A stretch of DNA of 64,000 bases, taken from assembly GCF_049309525.1 (NCBI RefSeq), contig NC_133376.1:39379905-39443904 (forward strand), given 5' to 3'. The position numbers and the translations under genes are program-made. A model generated the notes under the pieces. That model searched no databases. It was not told where the DNA came from and worked only from the letters and a program-made list of their open reading frames with translations. The number at the start of each line of letters is the position of its first letter. Position 1 is the first letter of the stretch. Origin of the DNA: Garra rufa (lineage: Eukaryota > Chordata > Actinopteri > Cypriniformes > Cyprinidae). Below are positions 46,660 to 60,200 of this stretch, in pieces.

Positions 46660-46857
46660 GTAAATGTAAAAATATCGGTATCGGTACTCGGAATCGGCAA
46701 GAACCAAAAATAAAAGTATCGGTATCGGGCGAGTACTGGAAAAAGTGGTATCGGTGCATCCCTATCGAAAATAAAAATGAACTTGACGTTCAAGGGGGGC
46801 GGGGGGTGCCGTTGGGGGGCGGGCCGCCCCCCTAAGATAATGGTAGGGGAAACACTG
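46660..46857. mobile_element. Two adjoining hAT-type element fragments
   Basis: 46660-46765 has repeated ATCGGTATCGG motifs and ends GGTATCGGTGCATCCCTA, an hAT-type end. The next 90 bp is G-rich (GGGGGGCGGGGGGTGCCG) and ends TAGGGGAAACACTG, the inverse of a CAGTGTTTCCCCTA end seen on other fish hATs. Both are single ends. Confidence 0.5.
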
Positions 46858-48420
46858 AAATATAAATATGTAAACAGCGTATCCTTCAGTCTTGCATTCA
46901 GCGGTTTGACCAGTCTCAGCCTCACGTGTGCTGCATGTGAGTTGGCCACGCCCACTTATTTACATTTGTGTTGGTGTTTGAGACATCACTGGTCATTCAA
47001 TGTTTCCATAAAAAAATAACTAACAATAACACTAATAAATTAGGATATTCAGACAGTTATTGTTTCTCAAGTGGACGTCTGTAAAAAATAAATTTGCATG
47101 GCACTTCAGTGATAAAACTCATGCTTGCTGATGGTGATTTTATTCACATTGTAGAAACAAATTCTTTAATCCTACAAACCCACTTCTCATGTGGTTAGTC
47201 ACATGATTCATATTTAAATTATATTTAAAAACGAAAAGAATGTCCTGTTTATATTTGATGCTGTTATTTGAATGCCATATTTAAAACAGCCATATTTAAA
47301 ACATGTTAAGGTTTCAGTGGTTTTCTGCCTTGGATTTAATTGCTCAAAATGATGGATGTCATGTAAAAAATGTGGAAATTAGCAGACATTAAGTAATGCA
47401 AACTCTTATTTACATAAGGTAAACATTTGACATGGCTACTTGGAATGATTTTTTGTGCAAGCCATAATTTATATAAACATATAATAGGGATGTAACTATA
47501 TATCTTGTGATGTGAAGTCCACGATGCAATATTTATTGCTATATTTAAAAAAAAAAAAAAAGACAAATGAAGACTTGGAAAAAAAAAACATTCTGTACAT
47601 TTTAAAGTTATATTATTTTATCTAATGCACTTTGAGAGTTCAAAATTAAGAGCTCCAACCCTTAACTAAGAAAACTTAAGTCAGAAAAAAAGTCAGTGAC
47701 TTGTAACTGAACTTTAAAGGGGACTCAACCCTCTTTTTATTTGTGGTATACTGTCGCAGTCTAATTTACATTCACACTGGTGTTTTAGGAAGCTAAACAA
47801 ATTAGAATATAATAATAGTAACAACAATGACAGTAATAGCCTTATATTGTATGTACATAGGTATATTGCGTAGGTATGTTATTTTAGCTTTACACTAAAG
47901 TAGGGAAATCACAATATGTACTACTTCCTAATTTCTACACTTGAAAGAAGATATATTGTTGGCAGTAGAGCATTTATTTTGACTGAAAATTCCAGCTTCA
48001 GTGAAAACAGGCTTACAAAAGCGGGTCTCACTACAAATGTAGTAAAATGCTGTAATTATCTTCCTTTTATGTTAGAATAAGAAGTTTAAATACATTTTAA
48101 AAATACACTTTTTGCCCGGAAGACTTATCGTTTCATATTGTCATGTGACCTCAATAATATATAGATATTACTACTGTGATACTGACAATATTGATAATAT
48201 TGTTAAGAATATTTTTTGTTCTTTTTTTTCCCCCCCTTTATAACAGCTCCCACTCACTAGTGGAGCAGTTATAATATTAGTGTCCATATTTAAATTGAAT
48301 GCACATCAAAGTAAATCCACAAAGCGTTTGGATTTATCTTCTCTTGTAAACTTAGATGAGGATTTGGACAAGAATTTAATTAGCAATTGACCTTGGTGTT
48401 TGTCAAAAACTAGTGTTGGG
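46858..48420. other. AT-rich gene-free stretch
   Basis: No supportable exon. A possible element end, TAGGGATGTAACTATATATC, is at about 47487, but no partner was found. Confidence 0.4.
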
Positions 48421-49277
48421 CGATATGCTCAATTTTCATATCGCCCTATCGTCAGCCTGAGAGATCGCCAATACACGATACTATCGTGCTAAATTAATTA
48501 ATTATCTATGTACTATATTCCTTATTCGTTTTGTAAAGGTAGACTTTCTTTTGGCATATGATTAAGTTGTGCGTGTACAGAGCTCTCACTGTAGATCTGC
48601 CGGAGTTGTTCAAGTTACTTTCGGTTTCATTCTCTGCAATCGTCAGTGAGTGAGTTGTAAATGTGCGTGCCAGAATGTAAATGAATGAATCTTTCTTTAC
48701 CCGTCATATTGCTATAATGTTACCGCTGTATGTCTGACCGTTATCATGAGGGTGATGTTGTAGTTCAGTTCATATTGAATGCGGAGAAGTGATGCGCGTG
48801 TAATTCACGTGCGTATGTTTAGCGCCATCTGATCGCATCGTAATTCTAATTAACGCCTATAGACGTTACTGAGATGAATGTTTATGTTTACTATATACAG
48901 ACTGATTATGATACATCGTAATAAATTCAGCCTGAACCAGGTTTTACTACCTCTGTTATCCTAATGACTGCAATGCAAATATAATATAACACTCCCTTTA
49001 GAATCAGTGAATCTACCACCGTACTGTATGATGAAAATCTCCCATTCTCACTGCACGAGGTGCGTTAAGGCGCTGTGGCCTCTCTATGCGTGTGTTTATA
49101 CCGCGGCAAGTTTCTGAAGCATCCTAGAACAGACTCTCTGTGCTGCATTGCTAAAGTTAAGTTCTTTGTTGACGGATAATAATAATAATCGTCTAACTAT
49201 CGTCAAAGGCATCAGCAACAGGCGATATCTCTGACTATCGTCGATACACGATACTATCGTCTATCGGCACAACCCTA
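48421..49277. mobile_element. hAT-type element with TSD (857 bp)
   Basis: Ends TAGTGTTGGGCGATA and TATCGGCACAACCCTA form imperfect inverted termini, and the subterminal sequence is rich in CGATA/TATCG. GTCAAAAAC occurs immediately on both sides (48412-48420 and 49278-49286), an 8-bp hAT duplication plus one shared base. Confidence 0.85.
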
Positions 49278-49796
49278 GTCAAAAACAGTACATAATCTGC
49301 AGAGGTACTGAGAAAAACAGACATTCTGGATTTGGATGGCAATAAAATCACTGACTAGCCCCTGTAAATGTTCAATTAAATCAAAAACTCAATCACTGGT
49401 GAGTAAAATCTAACAATTAATTAGCCAATGGGTGATGACAGACATTTAGTTACCTAGTGCAAAAAGTAGTCACATTGTGAGTGATTTAATTGCAGTGTAG
49501 AGGTTTGAGGTGAATAAATTGGATACAATTATGAAGGGGAAGTATAAAAAGTAGAGGCATTTTACTTCAGTGCTCCCCCATGAAAAATTAATATCAAAGG
49601 TGGCGGTGCCATAAAGTGTTATATCAAAATTTGAAGTATTACATTTAGTCTAGTTCCCCTGATTGCCTGTTACTGGCAGTTGCCTGATTACCAGATACCA
49701 CCTACAATAAAGTGCTTTGCTTTGCCTAAATTACAGAGAGGACGCTCAGATCTAGTTTTAACCTTGCTCCCCCTAATTGCATATCTTTTTAAAGAT
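49278..49796. other. Spacer, nothing recognised
   Basis: No exon or repeat family identified. Confidence 0.35.
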
Positions 49797-50030
49797 CAGG
49801 GCTCGACATTAACGCTTGACCGCTTGTTCGGGACAAGTGGATTTTGTGAAAGGGCGAGTGAAAGAAAATTATAGAGTAGTGATGAGACTACTGCTTCAGA
49901 ATGGATTCATTTACAGCAAGAAAAGGCATTTTTTTTGCGCCGGACAAGTAAATTTTTCACTCGGACAAGTGAATGTCTAATTTACTTGTCCAAAGGACAA
50001 GCACATGTCAAAGCTTAATGTCAAGCCCTG
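49797..50030. mobile_element. Small MITE with CAGGGCTYGACATTAA ends
   Basis: Termini CAGGGCTCGACATTAACGCTTG and CAAAGCTTAATGTCAAGCCCTG are near-perfect inverted repeats. The interior contains GGACAAGTG/CACTTGTCC motifs. AGAT flanks both sides; no 8-bp duplication is evident. Confidence 0.8.
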
Positions 50031-50034
50031 AGAT

Positions 50035-50762
50035 GTCCCACAGTTATTAATTAATGATGATTTGGCCAGTGTGCTGTAAATGGGCTGATAATCTCCTTCT
50101 TAAGCTATCTTCTGGACACCGTTGTTCCAGGGAATGTTCTAGAATGTTTGCAGCCCCTCTTTGTGTATTTACCGCATGCTTTTTAGTGACTGCATCTACA
50201 AACTCTCCAAGTAACCAGTAACCATAGTGAGGCGCCTAAGCTTTGCAAACATCGTGTCACCAAGGAGATGCAGAGAGGGTTGCCTGCAGAAAATTCCAGC
50301 ATCGTCCCTTTATGTGTTCTCCAGAGCTCTGAGGAATGAGCCAAGGTCATACTGTTCTCGCTGCTAACTGTCTCCGCGCCGAGCCGCTTTTAGCTTCTCC
50401 AACAATGGTGAACATTGTGAGTGAAAGGTCATCATGTGTAATATGTGGGATTAGAAGCATATCTACTCTCGATTGTCTGCGGACTATAACATCTGTTGTT
50501 AGGGGTCAGTTCGCACATCATTCCTATTTGTTTTCGGGACATTTTGTTCGTGTTCCACATGTTGTCGGGTAGCGAGTCGTGCATACAGCTTTAAAGAGGT
50601 CTGTAATTTGGCACAGTGCTCTTTACATCTTAAAAAAGTCATTTGTGTAAATGATAGCACAGGTAATGGAGTAGATCTAATGTCCGTGTGCAAACATTTC
50701 AGAAAAAATGTCCATCCTGGAAGACTGCTCTTTAACTAAAATAGAGGTAATTGAGATGCACT
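50035..50762. other. Gene-free stretch, low-repeat
   Basis: This is relatively balanced sequence without family matches in the window. Short open frames have no domain or splice support. Confidence 0.4.
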
Positions 50763-51715
50763 GCCATTTAAAAGTTTGGGTCACATTTGTGAAGTCAATG
50801 CTGTTCTTTTGAACTTAATATTCATCAAAGAATCCTGCAAAAAATGTATCAGTTTTTACAAAAATATTAAAGGAGAAGTTCACTTCTAGAACACAAATTT
50901 ACAGATAATTTACTTACCTCCTTGTAATCCAAGATGTTAGTGTCTTTCTTTCTTCAGTTGTGAAGAAATTATGTTTTTTTGAGGAAAACATTTCAGGATT
51001 TCTCTCCATATGGTGGACTTCTATGGTGCCCCTGAGTTTGAACTTCAAAAATGCCGTTTTAATGCTGCTTCAAAGGGCTCTAAACTATCCCAGTCAAAAA
51101 AGAAGGGTATTATCTAGCAAAACAATTGGTTATTTTTAAAAAGAAATTTATGTTTATGGAGTACTGGAGTACACAGGCTTGACACAGCGCTTCGTTTTGC
51201 TAGATAAGATACTTTTTCCTCGGCTGGGGTCGTTCAGAGCCCTTTGAAGCTGCGTTGAAACTGCATTTTGCAAGTTTAAACTCGGGGGCACCATAGAAGT
51301 CCACTAAAGAGAAATCCTAAAATGTTTTCCTCAAAAAAATGTAATTTCTTTAGGACTGAAGAAAGAACAACATGAACATCTTGGATGACAAGGGGGGGTG
51401 AGTAATCTGTACATTTTTGGTCTGGAAGTGAACTTCTCCTTTAACTGTTTTCAACACTGATAATAATCAGAAATGTTTTGAGAGCACATTAGAATGATTT
51501 CTGAAGGATTATGTGACACTGAAACCTAGAGTAATGATGCTGAAAATTCAGCTTTGCATCACAGGAATAAATTTTATTTTACAACATATTCAAATATAAA
51601 ACAGTTATTCTAAATAGTAATAATATTTCAGAATTTGTACTGTATTTTTGATCACATAAATGCAATTTTGTAGAGCATAAGGGACTTCCTTCAAAAAACA
51701 TGACCAAATCTTACA
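50763..51715. mobile_element. Palindromic MITE (CCATTTAAAAGTTTGGGTC type) split by a TTAA MITE
   Basis: The left part 50763-50866 (TTCATCAAAGAATCCTG...) and right part 51445-51715 (TGATAATAATCAGAAATG... GACACTGAAACCTAGAGTAATGATGC) belong to the same superfamily as 14229-15080. A TTAA-flanked MITE is inserted between them. Confidence 0.7.
50867..51444. mobile_element. TTAA-flanked palindromic MITE, copy 2
   Basis: TTAAAGGAGAAGTTCACTTC opens and GAAGTGAACTTCTCCTTTAA closes the element, a perfect inverted end including TTAA. It inserted into the MITE at 50763-51715. Confidence 0.88.
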
Positions 51716-52278
51716 ACCCCAAATTTGTAAACCATAGGTTTATCGTGTTTTTAGAATTCCAATTTCCTTTTATTAGCATTCCTTTTCCAAGAAAAATGAA
51801 AGTGAAGCATCAAGGCTTTCAGTGGCATGATTGGAAACCTTGTTTGGATTAAAATTCCACTTAGTATTAAATGTGGTTCATGTGATGCCATATGCAGAAG
51901 GTTGAGCAGATTGCTTGCCGTTTTTCTTCCTAATTGAGATTTAAACTTCACTAGATGTGTTTTTCAGACCACAGATGTTCATAAGTGGATAAGTGGTTTG
52001 CAAATTTGCCCTGGCTAATATTAATCAGAAAGATTATTACCCGTTTTGCTGCATTTGCTGACGCTGCTCTTCTTTGTGTGTGTTTTATTTCCTCCAGTTT
52101 AACCACTAACGTCCTGAACAGGATTTGCGGTCTGTCAATGAGGAACTACAGGCTCATCTTCTGCCACAACCTGAAGCAACCATAGATGAACATTTTGTTT
52201 ACTACTAGTGAGTGGAGCAGGAGATAAAGTATACTTCTGGGCATTTATACAACAAGGTGAGTTGCAAAAATCAATTCA
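51716..52278. other. Spacer, nothing recognised
   Basis: No exon or recognised repeat family. Confidence 0.35.
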
Positions 52279-52286
52279 TATTGCAC

Positions 52287-53609
52287 TAGGGCTGTCAAAA
52301 AAAAATCTGAACAATTTTAGGTGTGCTTTAAGTCGTTGCATTATAATGTTTTTATTAGCCTTTTTATTACTGTAGAACATCAATGCAGAGAACATCTTGT
52401 TTATGTCAAAACTGAAACTAAGCCGTTCAGACAGAACACATTATTTTGCACATTATCACCATCTATCACCGTTGCACTTGCGTCTCGCACGAGAGAAGCA
52501 TGTGTAAAAAGCCAAGTAAAATAGTTCAGGTTCAACTTTGAAAAAACATATCTCAAACTTTATGGTTTTTTCCCCATCCCAATGCATCTAATGTTTTTAA
52601 ATGAAAAAGGTACTTTTATTAGCTTTCGGTCCTTTGTATTAAACTCATACATACATACATGAAGCTGTTTTGTTTATAGTTGTTTAAGGGGACACACTGC
52701 AGGCAAAAACTGTTTTTCATGCACCTGTCAAGTTTGAGATTTTGAGCTTTTTGGTGTTTCATAAAGTGTTTTTTCAGACTAGTAGAAAAAAAACATCCAA
52801 AAGACACTGCAACGTGTTTCTTTTATAGCACTTTATCTATTTGTGTCAACAGATTTCAATAACAATACATATTTTTAAAGGCCGTTTTCTCAAAATGAGT
52901 TTTTTTCTCCTACACTGAGCCATAAATCTCCACTTCAGTAACACTTACACACAACTTTACATTTTTATTCCTGTCTGTATCCTGAAGGTTTTTACAAAGG
53001 GATTTGTTCATATATAATTTTCTTGGTTTTATACAACATTTTATTTCCCCAAAATGGTAAAAAAAAATACACTGTTTTCTGTCTGTTTTTTTTCTTTTTT
53101 TTTTTTTTTTCTCGGAATTATGGAGTGACAAAAAGAGTTCCCTTCTGTAAAAACATTTGACTCTAATATTTCAAAAAAATTAAACAAGAATTTTAAAAAT
53201 TGACTTCATTCAGTGTTTAGATTTTGTACTAGAAATGTATGCAAATTAGTGCATATTTAATAAAAAAATTTAAACCTAATAATACAAAAAATGTTTGCAG
53301 TTATCAATGTAATCAATCAACTGGGTAAGTAAGGTGATAACTATTATTTCATTGTTTTACCCTATTCACCTGCAATGTCTTACATTAAGAAACTGTATTA
53401 ATTCTAATTGGTTTATAACCATTATTTTAAACATTATGCACTTTTTTTCACAGATAGCCATGTTATTGAGTAAAAGTGCATTAGTAATATTTTGTAATGG
53501 TTAATTTTTCAACATAACTGAAAATATGCATTTGAAATTTGAATATAATTTGAATTTCGATAATATTTAAATACAAAATTCGAGTTTTTCAGCCATTTTG
53601 ACCGCTCTA
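52287..53609. mobile_element. hAT-type element (1.32 kb), perfect 8-bp target duplication
   Basis: It begins TAGGGCTGTCAAAA and ends TTTTGACCGCTCTA, giving 14-bp inverted termini with two differences. The flanks are TATTGCAC at 52279-52286 and TATTGCAC at 53610-53617. The interior is AT-rich with no transposase frame. Confidence 0.9.
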
Positions 53610-53617
53610 TATTGCAC

Positions 53618-54106
53618 TCATACTTTTTCATGTTGCTGTAACTGAAGTTAAGATTAGATACATGAGACCAGCTGGTGTTGTCATGAAGACGTCAGGTATT
53701 TCGACAGATCAAGTTCAGATAGTGTGTGCATTTCTGAACATGCTGAACGCTAATCAGATGCAATCGCAGAGTTTTGACTTAACACGAACAGCTTGTTCAC
53801 TGTGTTTGTGTTGTTTGTGATGGAATTTGCATGTTGAACGAGAAACCCAGCCACCTGCTACCATCAACCAAATCGGCGTGCCGCATCTGACGGCTGTATG
53901 ATCAGTCGTTCTGCTTATTTAAGCTCTCCTCATCTCTTCACTCGCATACGATAAGAACCGCCGCTTCTGAGATGGGGGAGGTCCCGCTCCAGTTTTCAGC
54001 TTGTTTTGTTCTTGTTGTCCGGAGTTTGTCGTTTGAGCTCGCACCCCACCCATGATAGCGCGTTTGTACGGGGAGGTGACCTTGTTCTCGGCATCTCTGT
54101 GTGCAG
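53618..54106. other. Region upstream of fam13b coding exon 1
   Basis: This stretch is less AT-rich than its surroundings. It contains TTATTTAAG at 53915, a TATA-like sequence, and pyrimidine-rich CTCTCCTCATCTCTTCACTC. It may be the end of intron 1 (an acceptor CTGTGTGCAG ends at 54106) or a local promoter with a 5' untranslated region. Confidence 0.4.
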
Positions 54107-54287
54107 ACGGACTGAAGCAGCCAGGCTGTGGAGGCGATGAGGAAGAGCCTCTCTACTTCCCTCAGTGAATCCCTCAGCACGACCAGAGTGTTCGGGATCC
54201 CCCTGGAGGAGGTGCAGCACAGCGGGCAGCCAGGACATGAGGTCCCTCTGCTGGTCAGGAGCATCGTGGAGTATATCGAAGAGCACG
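54107..54287 (+). CDS. fam13b: fam13b exon with the start codon
   Basis: Acceptor-like CTGTGTGCAG precedes 54107. ATG is at 54137 and the donor CACG|GTGAGTG at 54288. It encodes residues 1-50. Reverse-strand open frames across it are shadows. Confidence 0.9.
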
Positions 54288-57200
54288 GTGAGTGACCCTG
54301 GCGTTACGTGGTACTTTCCTTCTAACCTTTGTTTATGTGTTTTTGACTGCCGTCAATGATAGCAACGTTAAAGTTACTGACTCTAGGAATAGAAACACAG
54401 ACAGAAAGTCCATATTTTCCATGGTAAATCATAGTTTTATGACATTTCTGATCTATTCAAATGAAAATGCTGCATACTACATGCACATACTTTGTAATAT
54501 ATTTGTTTTGGTCAAAACATTTTGGTCAAAGAATGTAAACTTAGTTTCTTTTCTTTTTTTTAAACATTGATTACAGTATACATAGAGTTGATGTTTGTTG
54601 TGGTTTTCAAATACCGTGCTGTTTTGATTTTTTTTTTTTTTTTTTAAACAATCACATCAATTTAGTTGGTAGTTTATCCATTTGCATATCAAATATACAT
54701 TGCCATTTAAAAGTTTGTGGTCAATAAGACTTTTTTTTTTTTAAAGAAATGTATACTTTTATTTAGCAAGGATGCATTAAATTGATCAAAGGTGACAGTA
54801 AAGACATTTAAAAAGTTTATTTTTCTTTTGAAACATTTATTAATCTTTTGCTAATTTTGTTTATTAATAGAATGAATATTAAAAAATATTAAACATTACC
54901 ACTTATAATTAATTCCAGCATGAATTTCAGCATAAAACCAAAATGATTTCTTAAGGATCTTGTGACACTCAGGACTTAAGTAATGGCTGCTGAAAATCGA
55001 TTTTAATATATATAAATTGTAATAATATTTTACAGTATTACAGATTATACTTTATCAAATAAATGCATAACATTGTGGTCAAATAATGTAAACTTTGTTT
55101 CTTTGTTTTTCTTTAAATATAGATGCCAGTTTACAGAATGATTTTATTTATTTTTTTTCTTAAAAATCACATTAAATTAGTTGGTAGTTGATGCATTTGC
55201 ATATCAGATATACATTACCATTCAAAATTTTGGGGTCAATAAGACTTTTTTTTTCAAGAGATTTATATATTTTTTTCCAGCAAGGATGCATTAAATTGAT
55301 CAAAAGTGACAGTAAAGACATTTAAAATGTTACAAAAAAATTCAGACAAATGCTTTTACTTTTGAACTTTTTTATGATTTTTGTGCTAATTTTATAAATT
55401 TTTATTTTAAAAATGGTAATAAATTCTGATAAACATTACCACTGTTTGATAATTAATTCCAGTATAAATTTAAGCATAAAACCAAATTGGCATATTAAAA
55501 TATTTTTAAGGTAATCTAAAATAATTTAAGGATCTTGTGACACTGAGGACTGGAGTAATGGCTGCTGAAAATCTTTTTTAATATATATAAATTGCAATAA
55601 TATTTACAATATTACAGTTATCTTTTACAGTTACTTTATCAAAGAAATGCACACACATACACATACATACGTATTCAAATATATTCAAGAATAAATTTGT
55701 TATGATCAAAACATTGTGGTTAAATAATAACAATAATCAAATATGCATTACTATTCAAAATTTTGTGGTCAATAAGATTTTTTTATATTTTTATTCAGCA
55801 AGAATACATTCAATTGATCAAAAGTGAAAGTAAAAACTTTCAAAATGTTACAAAATATTTCAGATAAAAGCTTTTACTTTTGAACTTTTTATTAATCAAA
55901 GAATTCTGAAAATACAATCTTGTTTTCCACAAAAATATGAAGTATTGCCATTGTTTGATCATTCATTTCAGTGTACTTTTTTTATTTAAATGATAATAAT
56001 ATTTCACAATATTACTGTTTTTACTTTTACTGTTTCAACTTTTGTTGAACAAAAGAGATCATTTTTTAAAAACATTAAAACAAATCTTAACGACTCAAAT
56101 TTAGAAGGTTATGTAATAAATATGATTGTGGTGTGATTTCACTTAGAGCCTTAGAGTCTTTACAGTGAGTTTTAAATCTGCAGAAAGGTTGTATATCATA
56201 TAGTACGTTAGATCAAAAAAGCATTTTAATAAGGTCAAATTAACAAATGGTACATTAGTACAGTTGTTACATAAATAGTTTTTAAAAAAGTGTATTTATC
56301 AAAGTAGCAGAGCTCGCAGAGCATGACATTTTCATCTGATAAAGCAAAAAAATGTTGTTTGGTCTGATTGTACGATAGGAGTGGCTTCCCTGTACTCCCC
56401 GATCAAAGATGTACTTCCCTTATTGTGCAACCTCACAGAGTTAAAAGCGAAAATAGGAACATTATTCAGCCGGAGGCTTTCATAATGGCACTATATTATT
56501 ACAGTGCTCCTCTCACCTACTAATTAACTCCCGCATGTAGAGACGTAAATGCCAAGTCTTTCACGTTTTACTCTTTTTCAATTACCAGTATCTGCAAATT
56601 GCTGAACTTCTCACTCACACATCGAGCGGGCTGTGAGAATATTTTAAATTCCCTTCAAAGAAATGTGAGCACCGCAGCCTGGTGTTTAAACTGCAGCACA
56701 GGCAGGATGTTGGAAATATGTTGGCAGGGCTGTTAAGTCCTTTAAAGGGCTTTAGCCGCCGCTGTTGTCTCCGAACACCGTTCAGCACACTGGCATTTCT
56801 CCTCCGCCGCTTCATACGGAAGGATGTTTTTGCACCGAGGCTAATTTAGACATAACAGCAAGCGACACTGTAGCTTCCCCTCATGCGGTGCAGAGTCTTA
56901 TGTACACAGAGCACCAGGAATGGGAACCGAGACAGAACCGCTAATGCTGATTTGCCAGCTGAGCTTTTAGGAAGCTTCAGATCTGATCTGGCAGAAATGT
57001 GGAGTTTGTTTTAAAAGCACTTCAGTCAAGAAGCCAGCCGTAAAAAATATGCATTATTGGTTTTATTCAAAACATTCGGGCTGAAGAATGTAAACTTGTT
57101 CAGTCATGAACCTAAACATTAAAGTAGTTCACTTCCAGAACAAAAATTTACAGATCTTGTCATCCAAGATGTTCATGTCTTTCTTATTTCAGTCGTAAAG

Positions 57201-60200
57201 AAATTATGTTTTTGAGGAAAACATTTCTCGCCCACGAGTTTGAACTTTCAAAATGCAGCCTCAAAGGGCTCCAAATGATCCCAGCCGAGGAAGAAGGGTC
57301 TTATCTAGTGAAACGATCGTTTCAATTTACATGCTTTTTAACCACAAGTGCTCATCTTGCTCTAGCTCTGCGTGAACTATGTGTATTCCTGTTTATGACA
57401 GTTAGGGTATGTCAAAAAACTCCCATCTTATTTTCTCCTCCAACTTTAAAATTGCCCTACATCGCTGTTTTACCTTTTTTTTTTTGTAAAGAATGTTTGA
57501 CCTTCTTTGCATGTTCACTTTGTAAACACTGGGTTGGTACTTCTGCAGCGATGTAGGATGATTTTGAAGTTGGAGGAGAAAATTAGATGCTTTTTGACAT
57601 ACCCTAACTGTATTGAACCAGAATAAATAGAGTTCACGCAAAGCTAGACCAAAACAAGCTTTTGGGGTTAAAATGTATATATCTTGTAAAAATGTTTTTA
57701 GAAAATAAACAATCGTTTCGCTAGATAAGACTCTTCTTCTTTCTTCTTCTTTTTCTTCTTTTGGTCAATATTGTAATCACGATTATTTAACACGATTATG
57801 ACTGGGTCCAAAACTTTATATTAGTGATTAATTTTGAGATAGCAATACAACAGAAAAAAAAAAAAAAAAAATAGTGAATACTTTTATGTAAGTCTAAAGT
57901 AGTCTAACAGCCTACTACAGAAATTGAATGTAATTATTTAAAAGTAAAATAAAACAGTGTCTTCACTGGAATTTAACGTGCTCTGCCATGCTTACAAAAG
58001 TCCTTCATTCAAGAGCAGTGATTATTTTTTCTTTTTGTATTTTTACGTTTTATTAATATTAAGCCCAGAGACGGCAGAAGGAATATTATTTGTTGCCACT
58101 TTAAGAGCCACACGGATCCAATATACTGTTACACACGTATTTTCATTCTCAACTGTTTATGATCATTTAAGATAAAAACTGACAAGGGTTTACATGAATA
58201 ATCACCAAGCACCTCATTTTGAAAATTTTTGCGCGTATTTGACCGTTAAGGCGTGTATCTTGAGCTAAAAGATAACTTTACATGTCCGTGTTCTGCTCCG
58301 TCGCTGAACGCATACACCAGAACAGCGTAAAGTTCTCTTTCTCGCTTTTAAAAACACAACATCAAAGAAGCATTAATAAATCAAGCACGTCCCGTTTTAT
58401 GAAAGTCACGTTACATGATTTTGCTGATTTGCATGTGAAATTAGGCTTTTATGGAAGAGTGAAAGCGCACCACTGGATCTTGATTACTGTATTTTCATGT
58501 TTGTTTAAACCCGAAATCGAAATTTCGAATTAGCCCTAGGTCCAAATTGCAGTTTCAATGCAGTTTCAAAGGGCTCTACACGATCCCAGCTGAGGAATAA
58601 GTGTCTTATCTAGTGAAACGATTGGTCATTTTCTTACAAAAATTTAAATGTATACACTTTTTAACCACAAATGCTCGTCTTGCATGTAATCACGCATGCA
58701 TGACGTAGGCGGTAGAACCGACCAAGTGTTTACAAACCGAACATGCAAAGAAAATCAAACCAACATAACGAGTTTAGACAATTTTGAAGTTGAAAGAGAA
58801 AATTAGATGGAGTTTTTCACCCTATCCTACCTTTTTTTAACCGAAGTGCACAAATGAAGAACTAACCGCGTGTGACTCTTCCAACGTGATTACCCAATGT
58901 GTAAAAAGTATATCAATTCGATTTTTTTTTTTTTTTTAAATAACCGATCGTTTCGCCAGATAAGACCTTTCTTTCTCGGCTGGGATTGTGTAGAGCCCTT
59001 TGAAGCTGCATTTAAACTACATTTTGGAAGTTCAAACTCAGGGGCACCATAGAAGTCCATTATATGAAGAGAAATCCTGAGAAAACATAATTTCTTTACG
59101 ACTGAAGAACGAATGCATGAACAGTTTAGATGACAAGGGGGTGAGTACACTATCTGTAAACTGTTGTTTTGGAAGTGAACTTAAAAAATGCCAGGGTTAT
59201 TTCAGGCTGTTTCATTATCTCATAGATGGCAGACGAAGGGAACGCAGCTGATGTTATCACGCTAACAGATCTGACTAAAGGGATTACGAGTTTAACAAGC
59301 AACTGCTCGGCTTAGTCAGCTGCTCTGTGCAATGATTCAGCGATTAGGGTGTCTTCCATGACATGTTTATACATCGTTTTCTCTAAGTGAGGTGTGTGTT
59401 TGTGTTTTGTAGGAGGCCTGCACCTGGGTCTGTTTCTAGTGAACGGGAACGCAGAACGCGTGGAATGGCTCAGGCAGCGCTACGACAGCGGTGTTGAAGT
59501 GAACCTGGAGAAGGAGGCCGACCTGGCATCCGCCGTCAGCCTGCTACGCCTCTTCCTGCAGGAGCTCCCGGAGCCCGTCATCCCTGCAGGCTTACAGGCG
59601 CAAATCATGCAGCTCTATCAAGGTGGGTGAAGCTTTCTTGCTGCCCTCTTCTGTCCAAACTGAATCAATTATGCTTGTTTTACCTACTAGAATGTTCTGG
59701 CAACTTGTCGGACTTGTAATTATGATTGCGTCATCAAAGCATGACCTGTGTCTTTCACACCTTTACATCAGCCAGCTCACCTTCAGTTATAAAACTGCAC
59801 GTCCTTCTGAACTTTCTTCTCATTCTGGTTTGTTTGGTTTCCTGTAGACTACAGCAGTGAGGAGGAGCTGGGCAGAAACATGAAGTACTTTCTTCAGCAG
59901 CTGCCGCAGGTCAATTACAGCTTGCTCCGGTTCCTCTGCCGGTTTCTGTCCGGTGTGGCATCTCTTCAGGAGGAGAGTTGGAGCATTGGAGCTCTCGCCG
60001 CCGTCTTCGGGCCAGACATTTTCCAGTAAGATGCTTTCGCAAATTTCTGATAATTCATATGTGACCCTGGACCACTAAACCAGTCATAAGTAGCACGGGC
60101 AGCAATAGGCAAGAGTACATTGTATGGGTCAAAATGACTTTTCTTTTATGCTGAAAATCATTAGGATATTAAGTAAAAATCATGTTCCGTGAAGGTATTT

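Noticed and set aside
47487..48420. hAT element starting TAGGGATGTAACTATATATC
   Set aside because: No inverted partner or target duplication could be found, so it was not listed as an element.
53938..54286. Reverse-strand frames of 108 and 96 codons
   Set aside because: They are antisense shadows of the GC-richer fam13b start exon and have no start or splice context.
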